Shown here piece by piece: positions 8,671 to 16,978 of a stretch of 64,000 bases of DNA. The notes under the pieces are model-generated. The model saw only the letters and a program-made list of their open reading frames with translations. It had not been told where the DNA came from and did not search any database. The DNA is from Lachnospiraceae bacterium UBA4338 (lineage in GTDB: Bacteria; Bacillota; Clostridia; Lachnospirales; Lachnospiraceae), in the NCBI GenBank assembly GCA_002393735.1, contig DGTK01000015.1, positions 161,431 to 225,430 of the forward strand, read 5' to 3'. The translations under genes were made by a program, and so were the position numbers. Position 1 is the stretch's first letter. Each line of letters opens with the position of its first letter.

Positions 8671-9429
8671 ATGGCTGTAACAATTAAGAATGCTTCAGAA
8701 ATTGAAGGAATGAGAATATCCTGTCGTAAACTTGGACTTGTTTTAAACCAGCTTACAAAGGAAATCAAACCGGGAATGTCCACACTCGATGTTGATATTT
8801 TGGGAGAGAAACTTATAAGAGAACAGGGTGGTATTCCAAACTTCCTTCATTATAATGGTTTCCCGGGTTCCATATGTGTATCCGTAAATGATGTGGTAGT
8901 ACATGGAATTCCAAAGAAGAGTACCATTATAAAAGATGGTGATATTGTTTCAGTAGACTGCGGACTTATATATAACGGTTTTCATTCAGATGCAGCAAGA
9001 ACAGTCTGTGTCGGAGATGTTAGACCTGAGGTAAGAAAACTTGTGGAAGAAACAAAGAACAGTTTCTTTGCAGGAATTAAATATGCCAAAGCAGGCAATC
9101 ATTTATATGACATATCCAATGGTGTTGCAGAATATATCGACCAGTTTGGATATGGGATAGTAAGAGAACTTGTTGGTCATGGAATTGGAAGAAATCTTCA
9201 TGAAGATCCGGCCATTCCAAACTATCATATGAACAAAAAGGGAATGAAGCTTGTCAGTGGTATGACAGTATGTGTTGAACCAATGATTAATATGGGAAGA
9301 GCAGAAGTTACCTTTGATGATGATGGATGGACCTGCAGATCAGAAGACAGATTACCTGCAGCTCATTATGAGAATACAATTCTTATCACTGATGGTGAGC
9401 CGGAGATTTTGACTTTGGTTGAAGAATAA
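8671..9429 (+). CDS. map: Methionine aminopeptidase, type I
   Basis: 252 residues. Removes the initiator methionine from new proteins. The dinuclear metal ligands of the pita-bread fold are visible: the Asp in VSVDCGLIYNGFHSDAART, the His of GHGIGRNLHEDP, the Glu of CVEPMI and the late Glu of AHYENTILIT. It lacks the N-terminal zinc/SH3-binding extension, so it is the short form. 12 nt after adk. Confidence 0.97.
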   Translation: MAVTIKNASEIEGMRISCRKLGLVLNQLTKEIKPGMSTLDVDILGEKLIREQGGIPNFLHYNGFPGSICVSVNDVVVHGIPKKSTIIKDGDIVSVDCGLIYNGFHSDAARTVCVGDVRPEVRKLVEETKNSFFAGIKYAKAGNHLYDISNGVAEYIDQFGYGIVRELVGHGIGRNLHEDPAIPNYHMNKKGMKLVSGMTVCVEPMINMGRAEVTFDDDGWTCRSEDRLPAAHYENTILITDGEPEILTLVEE

Positions 9430-9443
9430 TAAAAGGTGAACAG

Positions 9444-9710
9444 ATGACAGGTTTTTATTGTTTATCCAAAGCGGGCCATGATAAAGACCAGATATATGTG
9501 GTAGTTAAGAAAGATGACAAAGCAGTATATGTGGCAGATGGCAAATATAAAACAGTAAGTAATCCGAAGAAAAAGAATCCTAAACATATAAAAATAATGA
9601 GTAGGGCACTTAGTGAGGATGAAATAAATATGGTAGTAAATCTCGCACCCGGGTGTGATGAGATGATAAAGCATAATTTAAGGGAGCTAAGAAAGGAGAT
9701 TAAGGCCTAA
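9444..9710 (+). CDS. KOW-domain RNA-binding protein (L14e-like)
   Basis: 88 residues. The N-terminal half has the layout of a KOW/SH3-like RNA-binding domain (GFYCLSKAGHDKDQIYVV, then a basic lysine-rich patch near residues 40-52). A gene of this kind between map and infA is a standard clostridial arrangement; relatives are annotated as KOW-domain or ribosomal L14e/L6e/L27e-like proteins, with no defined role. The position suggests a translation-related function (inference). Confidence 0.8.
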   Translation: MTGFYCLSKAGHDKDQIYVVVKKDDKAVYVADGKYKTVSNPKKKNPKHIKIMSRALSEDEINMVVNLAPGCDEMIKHNLRELRKEIKA

Positions 9711-9725
9711 GGGCCGGTGGTTTAT

Positions 9726-9944
9726 ATGGCAAAAAGTGACACAATAGAAGTTGAAGGCGTTGTAATTGAAAAACTTCCTAATACAATGTTCAGAGTTGAA
9801 CTTGAGAATGGACATGTTGTATTAGCCCATATAAGCGGAAAGCTTAGGCAGAATTTCATTAAAATTCTACCGGGTGATAAAGTTAAACTTGAGATGTCAA
9901 CATATGACCTCTCAAAAGCAAGAATTACCTGGAGAGATAAATAA
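9726..9944 (+). CDS. infA: Translation initiation factor IF-1
   Basis: 72 residues starting MAKSDTIEVEG, the full OB-fold length of IF-1, with the GHVVLAHISGKLRQNFIKILPGD core. It occupies the 30S A site during initiation. A GTG nine bases upstream would add three residues; the ATG matches the family start and has GGTGG upstream. Confidence 0.97.
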   Translation: MAKSDTIEVEGVVIEKLPNTMFRVELENGHVVLAHISGKLRQNFIKILPGDKVKLEMSTYDLSKARITWRDK

Positions 9945-10023
9945 AGTTGTAAATATCACTTGCCAAGACCCAGGCAATTATGATATTATGTTAGTTGGTC
10001 ATTTTTGAAAGGAGGGTTTAATC
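9945..10023 (+). promoter_or_regulatory. infA-rpmJ spacer hairpin
   Basis: 79 nt containing a stem made by TTGCC (near 9960) and GGCAA (near 9973), flanked by TATCA/TGATA. No T-tract follows directly, so I read it as an RNA-processing or pausing hairpin rather than a terminator. AAAGGAGG for rpmJ is at the end. Confidence 0.3.
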
Positions 10024-10137
10024 GTGAAAGTTAGATCATCGGTAAAACCAATTTGCGAAAAATGCAAAGTTATCAAGAGAAAAGGGAAAATCATGATCAT
10101 TTGTGAGAACCCAAAGCACAAACAAAGACAGGGTTAA
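10024..10137 (+). CDS. rpmJ: 50S ribosomal protein L36 (zinc-binding form)
   Basis: A 37-codon gene, starting at GTG behind AAAGGAGGG, ending TAA at 10135-10137. It reads VKVRSSVKPICEKCK with a second metal half-site C-x4-H (CENPKH), the zinc-ribbon form of L36. The length and order infA-rpmJ-rpsM match the family exactly. Confidence 0.96.
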   Translation: MKVRSSVKPICEKCKVIKRKGKIMIICENPKHKQRQG

Positions 10138-10377
10138 TTAATTAACTTTGGTCTTGCGGCTGAAGCATAAGAATTTCCGTCAAAATTCATATGCTGAAAT
10201 TATAAATGTGAGGGAGCACATATGTGCTTGCCGTGCATTTACTTTTTGATACCGAGAAGGAAAAGTTCTTAAGTATCGGAAAGACCGGATGATTATCCGG
10301 TTGGGTATTAAAGTACCCCAATCAATTAGTAACTGTTAATCGTGCAACGAATTGCACAAATTTAAGGAGGAGTTAAA
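10138..10377 (+). promoter_or_regulatory. Structured leader between rpmJ and rpsM (candidate S4-type autoregulatory leader)
   Basis: 240 nt without a gene but with several stems on the + strand: the self-complementary GCACATATGTGC near 10216-10227, GATACC/GTATC near 10248 and 10275, ACCGGAT/ATCCGGT near 10287-10304, GGGTA/TACCC near 10305-10320, and GTGCAA/TTGCAC near 10341-10356, followed by AAGGAGG of rpsM. The density of stems just before rpsM-rpsK-rpsD fits a ribosomal-protein leader; published clostridial S4 leaders occur at such sites. I cannot align it to a family model, so the identity is inference. Confidence 0.5.
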
Positions 10378-10746
10378 ATGGCTCGTATTGCTGGTGTAGA
10401 TTTACCAAGAGACAAGCGTGTCGAGATCGGTCTTACTTCTATTTATGGTATTGGTAGAGTTAGCTCTAACAAGATCTTAGAGGAAGCAAAGGTTGACCCA
10501 GATACACGTTGTAGAGACCTTACAGATGATGAGGTTAAGAGAATCGGTGAGATTATCGCTGAGAACTATGCAGTAGAAGGTGATCTTAAGAGAGAAATCG
10601 CTCTTAATATCAAGAGACTTCAGGAGATTGGATGCTACAGAGGTATCCGTCATAGAAAAGGTTTACCTGTTAGAGGACAGAAGACAAAGACAAACGCTAG
10701 AACCCGTAAAGGTCCTAAGAGAACTGTTGCAGGTAAGAAGAAGTAA
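10378..10746 (+). CDS. rpsM: 30S ribosomal protein S13
   Basis: 122 residues starting MARIAGVDLPRDKRVEIGLT, with the helix-two-turn-helix core (IYGIGRVSSNKIL) and the C-terminal tail CYRGIRHRKGLPVRGQKTKTNARTRKG split over the last 40 residues. S13 contacts P-site tRNA and the B1 bridge. First gene after the structured leader. A forward frame at 10580-10771 is a shadow. Confidence 0.97.
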   Translation: MARIAGVDLPRDKRVEIGLTSIYGIGRVSSNKILEEAKVDPDTRCRDLTDDEVKRIGEIIAENYAVEGDLKREIALNIKRLQEIGCYRGIRHRKGLPVRGQKTKTNARTRKGPKRTVAGKKK

Positions 10747-10791
10747 GTTAAGAAGAATTATTAATATATAATAGAAAGTAGGTTAGTTTTT

Positions 10792-11190
10792 ATGGCAAAA
10801 GCAGCAACAAGTAAGAAAGTAACAAAGAAGCGTGTCAAGAAAAACGTTGAACATGGACAGGCACATATCCAGGCATCTTTTAACAACACTATTGTTACAT
10901 TAACAGATGCACAGGGTAACGCTCTTAGCTGGGCAAGTGCTGGTGGTCTTGGCTTTAGAGGTTCAAAGAAATCTACTCCGTATGCAGCACAGATGGCTGC
11001 AGAAACCGCTACAAAGGCAGCATTAGTACACGGTTTAAAAACGGTAGATGTTTTCGTTAAGGGCCCAGGTCAGGGAAGAGAAGCAGCTATCCGTGCACTT
11101 GCAACATGTGGACTTGACGTAAAGAGCATTACAGATGTTACACCTGTACCACATAATGGATGCCGCCCACCTAAGAGAAGAAGAGTTTGA
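10792..11190 (+). CDS. rpsK: 30S ribosomal protein S11
   Basis: 132 residues with HIQASFNNTIVTLTDAQGN, GFRGSKKSTPYAAQ and the terminal PHNGCRPPKRRRV. S11 lines the mRNA exit platform. The ribosome binding site (GAAAGTAGG) is weaker than that of its neighbours. Confidence 0.97.
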   Translation: MAKAATSKKVTKKRVKKNVEHGQAHIQASFNNTIVTLTDAQGNALSWASAGGLGFRGSKKSTPYAAQMAAETATKAALVHGLKTVDVFVKGPGQGREAAIRALATCGLDVKSITDVTPVPHNGCRPPKRRRV

Positions 11191-11244
11191 TCAGGTTTAG
11201 TAGCATAGTGGGATATCCCGTTATTAATTAGGAGGTAAAGTTAA

Positions 11245-11835
11245 ATGGCAGTAAACAGAGTGCCTGTACTTAAAAGATGTAGAGCTCTTGGTATCGAGCC
11301 TTCAGTGCTTGGATATGACAAGAAGTCTAATAGAAAAGTAAGAGAAGGTAGAAAGCCTTCAGAATATAAGCTTCAGTTAAGAGAGAAGCAGAAAGCTAAA
11401 TTTATCTATGGTGTTTTAGAGAAGCCTTTCCGTAACTACTACAAGAAGGCTGACCGTATGAAGGGTATGACAGGTGATAACCTTATGATCCTTCTTGAGA
11501 GAAGACTTGATAATGTAGTTTTCAGAGGCGGTTTCGCTAGAACAAGAAAGGAAGCAAGACAGGTTGTAGACCATAAGCTTGTAACAGTAAACGGCAGGAC
11601 AATCAATATTCCTTCATATAGCATTAAAGCAGGAGATGTAATCGAGATCAAAGAGAATGCTCGTTCACTTCAGAGAATGAAAGATATCGTTGAAGTAACA
11701 GGTGGCAGACTTACACCATCATGGATCACAAGTGATTTAGATTCATTCAAGATTACAGTTAATGCTCTTCCTACAAGAGAAGAGATTGACGTACCTGTAA
11801 ATGAAATGCTTATCGTCGAGTTGTATTCTAAATAA
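11245..11835 (+). CDS. rpsD: 30S ribosomal protein S4
   Basis: 196 residues: an N-terminal rRNA-binding region, here without the zinc-type cysteine set, then the S4 RNA-binding domain (LERRLDNVVFRGGFARTRKEARQ split across residues 91-113, then VNGRTINIPSY). A primary 30S assembly protein and, in several bacteria, a repressor of its own operon. Its location inside the alpha segment (not as a separate gene as in Bacillus) is a clostridial trait and gives the rpmJ-rpsM leader a natural candidate regulator. Confidence 0.97.
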   Translation: MAVNRVPVLKRCRALGIEPSVLGYDKKSNRKVREGRKPSEYKLQLREKQKAKFIYGVLEKPFRNYYKKADRMKGMTGDNLMILLERRLDNVVFRGGFARTRKEARQVVDHKLVTVNGRTINIPSYSIKAGDVIEIKENARSLQRMKDIVEVTGGRLTPSWITSDLDSFKITVNALPTREEIDVPVNEMLIVELYSK

Positions 11836-11864
11836 TTAGCAAAACATTAGAAGGAGGGACCTAC

Positions 11865-12827
11865 ATGTTATCATTTAATTTTAGCAGTCCTAAAATTGAT
11901 GCTGAAGTTTCTGAAGATAAGAGATATGGCAAATTCGTCATTGAGCCACTTGAAAGAGGTTATGGTACTACCTTAGGAAATTCTTTAAGACGTATCATGT
12001 TGGCTTCTCTGCCAGGTGCAGCAGTAAGCCAGGTTAAGATTAAAGGTGTTTTGCATGAATTCAGCACAATTCCTGGTGTTAAGGAAGATGTTACTGAGAT
12101 TATCATGAACATTAAGAATCTTGCTATTAAGAATAATAGCAATTCCGACGAACCTAAAAAAGCTTATATTGAATTTGAAGGTGAAGGCGTAATCAAGGCA
12201 TCTGATATCAAGTGTGATTCAGATATCGAGATTATGAACCCTGATCAGGTTATAGCAACACTCTCAGGTGGTAAGGCAACAAGCTTCAATGCTGAACTTG
12301 TTATCACAAAGGGTAGAGGATATATAAGCGCAGATAAGAATAAGAACGATAATCAGTATCCTGATTATATCGCAATCGATTCTATCTATACACCTGTTGA
12401 AAGAGTTAATATGACTGTTGAGAATACTCGTGTTGGCCAGGTTACAGATCTTGATAAGTTAACACTTGAAGTATATACAAACAAGACTATTGATCCTGAT
12501 GAAGCAGTCAGCCTTGCGGCTAAAGTATTAAGTGAGCATCTTGCATTATTCATTGATTTATCAGAGAATGCACAGAATGCAGAAGTAATGGTTGCTAAAG
12601 AAGAAGAGCAGGAAGAAGATGTACTTAAGAGAAGCATTGAAGATCTTGAGTTATCAGTTCGTTCATTCAACTGCTTAAAGAGAAACAACATTAATACTGT
12701 TGAAGAAATCATTAGCAAGTCATTAGATGAAATGTCTAAGGTTAGAAACTTAGGTAAGAAATCATTAGATGAAATTCAGAAGAAGGTTGAAGACTTAGGT
12801 CTTAAGTTCCGTAATCCTGAAGAGTAA
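11865..12827 (+). CDS. rpoA: DNA-directed RNA polymerase subunit alpha
   Basis: 320 residues. The N-terminal dimerisation domain has LERGYGTTLGNSLRR and the C-terminal DNA-binding domain has LELSVRSFNCLKRNNI and KVRNLGKKSLDEI, the helices that read UP elements and contact activators. An acidic linker (EEEQEED near residue 246) joins them. AAGGAGGG before the ATG. Usual place between rpsD and rplQ. Confidence 0.98.
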   Translation: MLSFNFSSPKIDAEVSEDKRYGKFVIEPLERGYGTTLGNSLRRIMLASLPGAAVSQVKIKGVLHEFSTIPGVKEDVTEIIMNIKNLAIKNNSNSDEPKKAYIEFEGEGVIKASDIKCDSDIEIMNPDQVIATLSGGKATSFNAELVITKGRGYISADKNKNDNQYPDYIAIDSIYTPVERVNMTVENTRVGQVTDLDKLTLEVYTNKTIDPDEAVSLAAKVLSEHLALFIDLSENAQNAEVMVAKEEEQEEDVLKRSIEDLELSVRSFNCLKRNNINTVEEIISKSLDEMSKVRNLGKKSLDEIQKKVEDLGLKFRNPEE

Positions 12828-12948
12828 TATAGTAACAGCGGTAAGTCCATAAAGGCACGCACAGCCTTAAGATGGGTGAGAAAATATATATGAATAAGAC
12901 CAAAGGCATCATATGTATTCCATCTTTAGTTTAGAAGGGAGTATTAAA
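12828..12948 (+). promoter_or_regulatory. rpoA-rplQ spacer
   Basis: 121 nt. It holds a small stem AAGGC/GCCTT near 12852-12874 and a possible 14-codon frame starting at the ATG in ATATATGAATAAG, with a poorly placed GGGTGAG before it. No clear promoter or terminator is seen; AAGGGAG for rplQ ends the spacer. Confidence 0.25.
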
Positions 12949-13485
12949 ATGGCAAAGTACAGAAAATTAAGCAGAACATCTTCACAGAGAAAGGCTTTAC
13001 TTCGTAACCAGGTAACAGCACTTCTTTACAGAGGTAAAATCGTTACAACTGAAGCTAAGGCTAAAGAAATCCGTAAGATCGCTGAAGGTTTAATTGCAAC
13101 AGCAGTTAAGGAAAAGGACAACTTCGAAGAAGTTACAGTTACTGCTAAAGTAGCTCGTAAGGACAAAGATGGTAAGAGAGTTAAAGAAGTTGTTGATAAC
13201 AAGAAAGTTACTGTATACGATGAAGTAGAAAAGACAATCAAGAAGGATATGCCTTCAAGATTACATGCTCGTCGTCAGATGCTTAAGGTATTACAGCCAG
13301 TAGTTGAAGTTCCAACTGAGAATGCTGGTAAGAAGCGTGGTACAAAGAAAATCGATATGGCTGCAAAGCTTTTCGATGAAATCGCACCTAAGTATGCTGA
13401 GCGTAACGGTGGTTATACCAGAATCGTTAAGATCGGACCTCGTAAGGGTGACGCAGCAATGATGGTATTAATCGAGTTAGTTTAA
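12949..13485 (+). CDS. rplQ: 50S ribosomal protein L17 with internal extension
   Basis: 178 residues from the ATG behind GAAGGGAG (an in-frame ATG 36 nt upstream has no ribosome binding site). The N-terminal core (KLSRTSSQRKALLRNQ) and the C-terminal core (AKLFDEIAPKYAERNGGYTRI, ending LIELV) are canonical, but the middle carries roughly 60 additional charged residues in two stretches (near residues 66-108 and 124-140). Such enlarged L17 proteins occur in Clostridia; the usual length is about 120. Last gene of the supercluster, followed by a terminator. Confidence 0.96.
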   Translation: MAKYRKLSRTSSQRKALLRNQVTALLYRGKIVTTEAKAKEIRKIAEGLIATAVKEKDNFEEVTVTAKVARKDKDGKRVKEVVDNKKVTVYDEVEKTIKKDMPSRLHARRQMLKVLQPVVEVPTENAGKKRGTKKIDMAAKLFDEIAPKYAERNGGYTRIVKIGPRKGDAAMMVLIELV

Positions 13486-13503
13486 TTGTAAATTTGCTAT
13501 AAT

Positions 13504-13534
13504 AAAAAGACAAGCTTAAGGCTTGTCTTTTTTT
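13504..13534 (+). terminator. Intrinsic terminator after rplQ
   Basis: AAGACAAGC pairs with GCTTGTCTT around a short loop and is followed by a run of seven T. It closes the ribosomal-protein operon 18 nt after the rplQ stop. Confidence 0.93.
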
Positions 13535-13554
13535 ATAGAAATTTTACAAAATAC

Positions 13555-13584
13555 CTTTTTATATAAGTAAAAATAATGTATAAT
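13555..13584 (+). promoter_or_regulatory. Probable promoter of the pilT-like gene
   Basis: TATAAT at 13579-13584 in the context ATGTATAATGGG, about 50 nt before the start codon and just after the operon terminator. The -35 region is T-rich without a good TTGACA match. The same 12-nt -10 context recurs at 31211-31222 before the kinase gene. Confidence 0.5.
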
Positions 13585-13634
13585 GGGTGTAGTGCGTGGG
13601 GTTTGTACGCAAAAAAAGAGGAGGAATTTGTTTT

Positions 13635-14696
13635 ATGATGGATTTTGTAGAGTTAGTCAGGTATGCCAAAGAGAATGAATGTTCAGATATTCATATTACT
13701 GTTGGTACAGCACTTGCTATCAGACGTTTTGGAACCCTTAGAATTTTAGATGAAGTACCTACTGCTGAGGAATCAAGAAGAATGATTTTCTCAATCCTTG
13801 ATGAAGATCAGGTTGCATGGGTTAATAGTGGTAGAGACCTTGATGTAGGTTGCATGTTAGGTGATGAGACTCGTATCAGAGCTAATATTTATCATCAGAG
13901 AAATAATCTTGCAGCAAGTATCCGTATTCTTAATTCCGTAGTTCCTTCATTTGAAGAACTTGGACTTCCGGATGTTATCAGAGAACTTGCAGAACTTCCA
14001 AGAGGTCTGGTACTTGTTACAGGACCTACCGGTTCAGGTAAGTCTACAACACTTGCATCTATGGTTCAGTATATAAATAAGAATAAATCTCGTCATATCA
14101 TCACTGTTGAGGACCCTATCGAATATGTATATCCTCATAACAGAGCTATGATTCACCAGAGAGAGATTGGTAAGGACGTTGACTCTTTCGCAACTGCTCT
14201 TCGTTCAGCACTTCGTGAAGACCCTGATATCATTCTCGTAGGTGAAATGAGAGACTTCGAAACAGTTTCTGCTGCTATTACAGCTGCTGAAACAGGTCAC
14301 CTGGTTCTTAGTACACTTCATACAACATCTGCTGCACAGACAGTAGAAAGAATTATTGATGCTTCTCCTATCGATGCTCAGGAGCAGATCAGAGCACAGT
14401 TCGCAAATGTTGTAAGAGGTGTTATTACTCAGACACTTCTTCCACTTGCTGATGGAACGGGTAGACAGATTGCTACAGAAATCATGGTTGGTAACTATGC
14501 TATTTCCAACCTCATCAGAGAAGGTAAGACAATTCAGATTCCTTCACTGCTTCAGTCAGGCAGATCACAGGGTATGCATACTCTTAATGATGATCTGGCT
14601 CTTCTGGTTCGTACAGGTAAGGTTACAAAACAGGAAGCACTCAATGTTGCAGCTGATCCAATTGCGCTTGGCAAGTCACTTGAGGGTGTCAGATAA
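13635..14696 (+). CDS. PilT-type ATPase (type IV pilus retraction-like)
   Basis: 353 residues from the ATG 10 nt after GAGGAGG; an upstream in-frame ATG lacks one. Secretion-superfamily hexameric ATPase: Walker A GPTGSGKST near residue 129, Asp box (TVEDPIEY), Walker B ILVGEMRD, and the His box GHLVLSTLHT. The AISNLIREGK near the C terminus matches the AIRNLIRE motif of PilT retraction motors rather than PilB. No pilin, PilC or prepilin peptidase gene is near; a TraX-like membrane protein follows. A terminator-like hairpin separates the two. Confidence 0.88.
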   Translation: MMDFVELVRYAKENECSDIHITVGTALAIRRFGTLRILDEVPTAEESRRMIFSILDEDQVAWVNSGRDLDVGCMLGDETRIRANIYHQRNNLAASIRILNSVVPSFEELGLPDVIRELAELPRGLVLVTGPTGSGKSTTLASMVQYINKNKSRHIITVEDPIEYVYPHNRAMIHQREIGKDVDSFATALRSALREDPDIILVGEMRDFETVSAAITAAETGHLVLSTLHTTSAAQTVERIIDASPIDAQEQIRAQFANVVRGVITQTLLPLADGTGRQIATEIMVGNYAISNLIREGKTIQIPSLLQSGRSQGMHTLNDDLALLVRTGKVTKQEALNVAADPIALGKSLEGVR

Positions 14697-14720
14697 TATT
14701 AAATATATAATTGAGAGATT

Positions 14721-14756
14721 AAGGGCGTGGGTTATGCTTTTCCGCGCCCTTTATTA
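14721..14756 (+). terminator. Terminator-like hairpin after the pilT-like gene
   Basis: AGGGCGTGG pairs with CCGCGCCCT (one G-U pair) around a loop of about 11 nt, followed by TTATTATTT. The tail is an interrupted T-tract, so termination may be partial. Confidence 0.65.
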
Positions 14757-14808
14757 TTTGGTGTATATATATTCGAAAAAAGGGAAAGAGAACAAGAGGG
14801 AAAGAAGG

Positions 14809-15978
14809 ATGGATTCAGTTAGTTCCTTGGAAGATGTTAAAAAGAAAAAGGGTTTATCCACAGGCACTATTAAAATAATTGCCTGTATAAGCATGATAAT
14901 TGATCATTTTGCAGCATCTGTGCTCTCACAGAGGCTTTTAACGCATGGAAATCTTAGTTTATATAAGATTTTTCCTAATTTAAATGGTGATGTAGCGAAT
15001 GCTATTGTAATAATACTAAGGCAGATAGGAAGACCTGCCTTCTTAATATATGCCTTTTTTATAACATTTGGATTTACGAAAACCAGAAATAAATTTAAAT
15101 ATTTGCTCAGACTTATTATACTTGCATTGGTTTCTGAGGTACCTTTTAACATGACTTTATCCGGAAAAGTGTTTAATGGTTCGTATCAAAACGTCTTTTT
15201 CACATTGTCAATCGGGCTTTTAACCATATGGCTTATTGATATATGTATCGGCAAGGCGGAAAAGTTAAAAGCAGATTTAATAAATGCAATAATAGATAGA
15301 AATACAGATAACTTAAAGGGCGTTGACAATGCAAAGACCAAATCGGTCAACGCGCTTAAAGTATCGATATTCATATATGTTCTACTTGCACTTATAGTTT
15401 TCTTTGCCGGAATGTTTTTGGCAACCTGTCTTGAAACTGATTACAGAAGCATGGGTGTAACTGCTATAACGGCAATATATTTATATAACCGTGGTTACAA
15501 AATTGGAAGTTACTTCGCTGTAATTATGTCAACCTGGTTTGGATATGCTGTTTATGTTTTAAGATATCTTCTCACATTACTTTTTAAGTTATTCGGACCG
15601 GATGCCCAGTATCTTCCGAATCTGAAGCAGATTTTAAAGAGTTTTGGCATGGAGTTTCTGATTACCTGCGCCACATTTACCGGAACTGCCCTTATACTTG
15701 GAATTTTTCTGGCAATATATTATCTTTCGAGAAAGGCTCTTAAAAGAAAACTCATTGAAAAAGGACGACCTGAGAAGAATCTGGATTTCTTTTATTCGTC
15801 TCTTCTGGGTGCAATGTATCTGTTTTCGGCAAATTATGCTGAATTTTCAGCCTTTATAGGCAGTTTCTTCATTGTAAAGTTTAACGGTGAGAAGGGCTGG
15901 AACAATAAGTGGTTCTTTTATCTGTTTTATCCGGTGCATCTCCTGATTTTTGGGCTTATTATGGTGTTTAGCAGATAA
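14809..15978 (+). CDS. TraX-family multispanning membrane protein
   Basis: 389 residues. The frame is open 390 nt further upstream, but that part overlaps the pilT-like gene in another frame and is not coding; the ATG behind AAAGAAGG is chosen. After a short charged N terminus comes STGTIKIIACISMIIDHF, the opening of TraX-family proteins (named for F-pilin N-acetylation; chromosomal members in Firmicutes have unknown substrates), then about eight to ten hydrophobic helices and a C-terminal YPVHL motif, reminiscent of membrane acyltransferases. Links to conjugation are not supported here. Confidence 0.75.
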   Translation: MDSVSSLEDVKKKKGLSTGTIKIIACISMIIDHFAASVLSQRLLTHGNLSLYKIFPNLNGDVANAIVIILRQIGRPAFLIYAFFITFGFTKTRNKFKYLLRLIILALVSEVPFNMTLSGKVFNGSYQNVFFTLSIGLLTIWLIDICIGKAEKLKADLINAIIDRNTDNLKGVDNAKTKSVNALKVSIFIYVLLALIVFFAGMFLATCLETDYRSMGVTAITAIYLYNRGYKIGSYFAVIMSTWFGYAVYVLRYLLTLLFKLFGPDAQYLPNLKQILKSFGMEFLITCATFTGTALILGIFLAIYYLSRKALKRKLIEKGRPEKNLDFFYSSLLGAMYLFSANYAEFSAFIGSFFIVKFNGEKGWNNKWFFYLFYPVHLLIFGLIMVFSR

Positions 15979-16024
15979 ATTCCGATTTATTTTCAACTTT
16001 TTAACTAAGGTGCACTTAAAATAA

Positions 16025-16053
16025 TGTAATAATAATTTAAAATATGTTATAAT
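16025..16053 (+). promoter_or_regulatory. Probable promoter of the ecf-truA operon
   Basis: TATAAT at 16048-16053 in an AT-rich tract, 42 nt before the ecfA1 start; TGTAAT lies 17 nt upstream as a weak -35. Confidence 0.45.
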
Positions 16054-16094
16054 AAATTGTTATGTTTTGCTAAATTGAGGTTTTTTAAGAATAT

Positions 16095-16964
16095 ATGAAT
16101 AAACTTGTTAAAACACAGGATGTTACATATGAATATGTCAGGCGTGATGATGACGGAAATGTGGAGAATATTGTTAATGCCATAGAAGGTATTAATATCT
16201 CCATAGAAGAGGGTCAGATGGTGGCAATTATCGGTCATAATGGCTCCGGTAAGTCTACTCTTGCCAAGCATCTTAATGCGCTTTTGACTCCGACTGAAGG
16301 AACTGTCTGGGTGGATGGAATTGATACATCAAATGAAGAAAAAGTATGGGATGTAAGACAAAAAGCAGGCATGGTGTTTCAGAATCCGGATAATCAGATT
16401 GTCGGCCAGGTGGTGGAAGAAGATGTGGGCTTTGGCTGTGAAAATCTTGGAATAAAGACAGAAGAAATCTGGGAAAGAGTTGCCGATGCCTTAAAAAGTG
16501 TGGATATGTATGAATACAGGAATGCGTCTCCCAACAGACTTTCGGGTGGACAGAAGCAGAGAGTATCCATTGCAGGCATAATCGCCATGAAACCGAAGTG
16601 TATAATACTCGACGAACCTACAGCCATGTTAGACCCAAGGGGAAGAAAAGAAGTTATAAATGCCATTATTCGTCTTAACAAAGAGGAAAAGGTAACCATT
16701 ATTCTCATAACTCACAATATGGAGGAGATAATCGGCGCAGACAAAATCTTTGTAATGGATAAGGGCAAACTGGTAATGGAAGGAAGTCCCAGGGAAGTTT
16801 TTGGGAAAGTGGAAGAACTGACGGAAATGGGACTGACCGTTCCGGAAGCTACCCTTATCGGAAAGAAATTATATGACAGCGGATTACCAATCAGTCTTCC
16901 GGTTTTAACCAAAGAGGAACTCGTTAGTGAGATAGGCAGGGCAAGGCTGTCAAAGTTTAGATAA
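16095..16964 (+). CDS. ecfA1: Energy-coupling factor transporter ATPase EcfA1
   Basis: 289 residues. ATP-binding subunit of the ECF module that powers vitamin and metal uptake through exchangeable S components. Walker A GHNGSGKST near residue 48, Q-loop MVFQNPDNQIVG, signature LSGGQKQR, Walker B CIILDEPTAMLDP and a conserved His in ITHNMEE. First of the set ecfA1-ecfA2-ecfT-truA that follows rplQ in many Firmicutes; here the pilT/traX pair has come in between. Confidence 0.94.
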   Translation: MNKLVKTQDVTYEYVRRDDDGNVENIVNAIEGINISIEEGQMVAIIGHNGSGKSTLAKHLNALLTPTEGTVWVDGIDTSNEEKVWDVRQKAGMVFQNPDNQIVGQVVEEDVGFGCENLGIKTEEIWERVADALKSVDMYEYRNASPNRLSGGQKQRVSIAGIIAMKPKCIILDEPTAMLDPRGRKEVINAIIRLNKEEKVTIILITHNMEEIIGADKIFVMDKGKLVMEGSPREVFGKVEELTEMGLTVPEATLIGKKLYDSGLPISLPVLTKEELVSEIGRARLSKFR

Positions 16965-16978
16965 ATCAAGGTATTTAA

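Noticed and set aside
14419..14808. Open frame continuing upstream of the TraX-like gene into the pilT-like gene
   Set aside because: It lies in another frame over a well-conserved ATPase, has no family features, and the ATG at 14809 has its own RBS and a normal TraX-like start.
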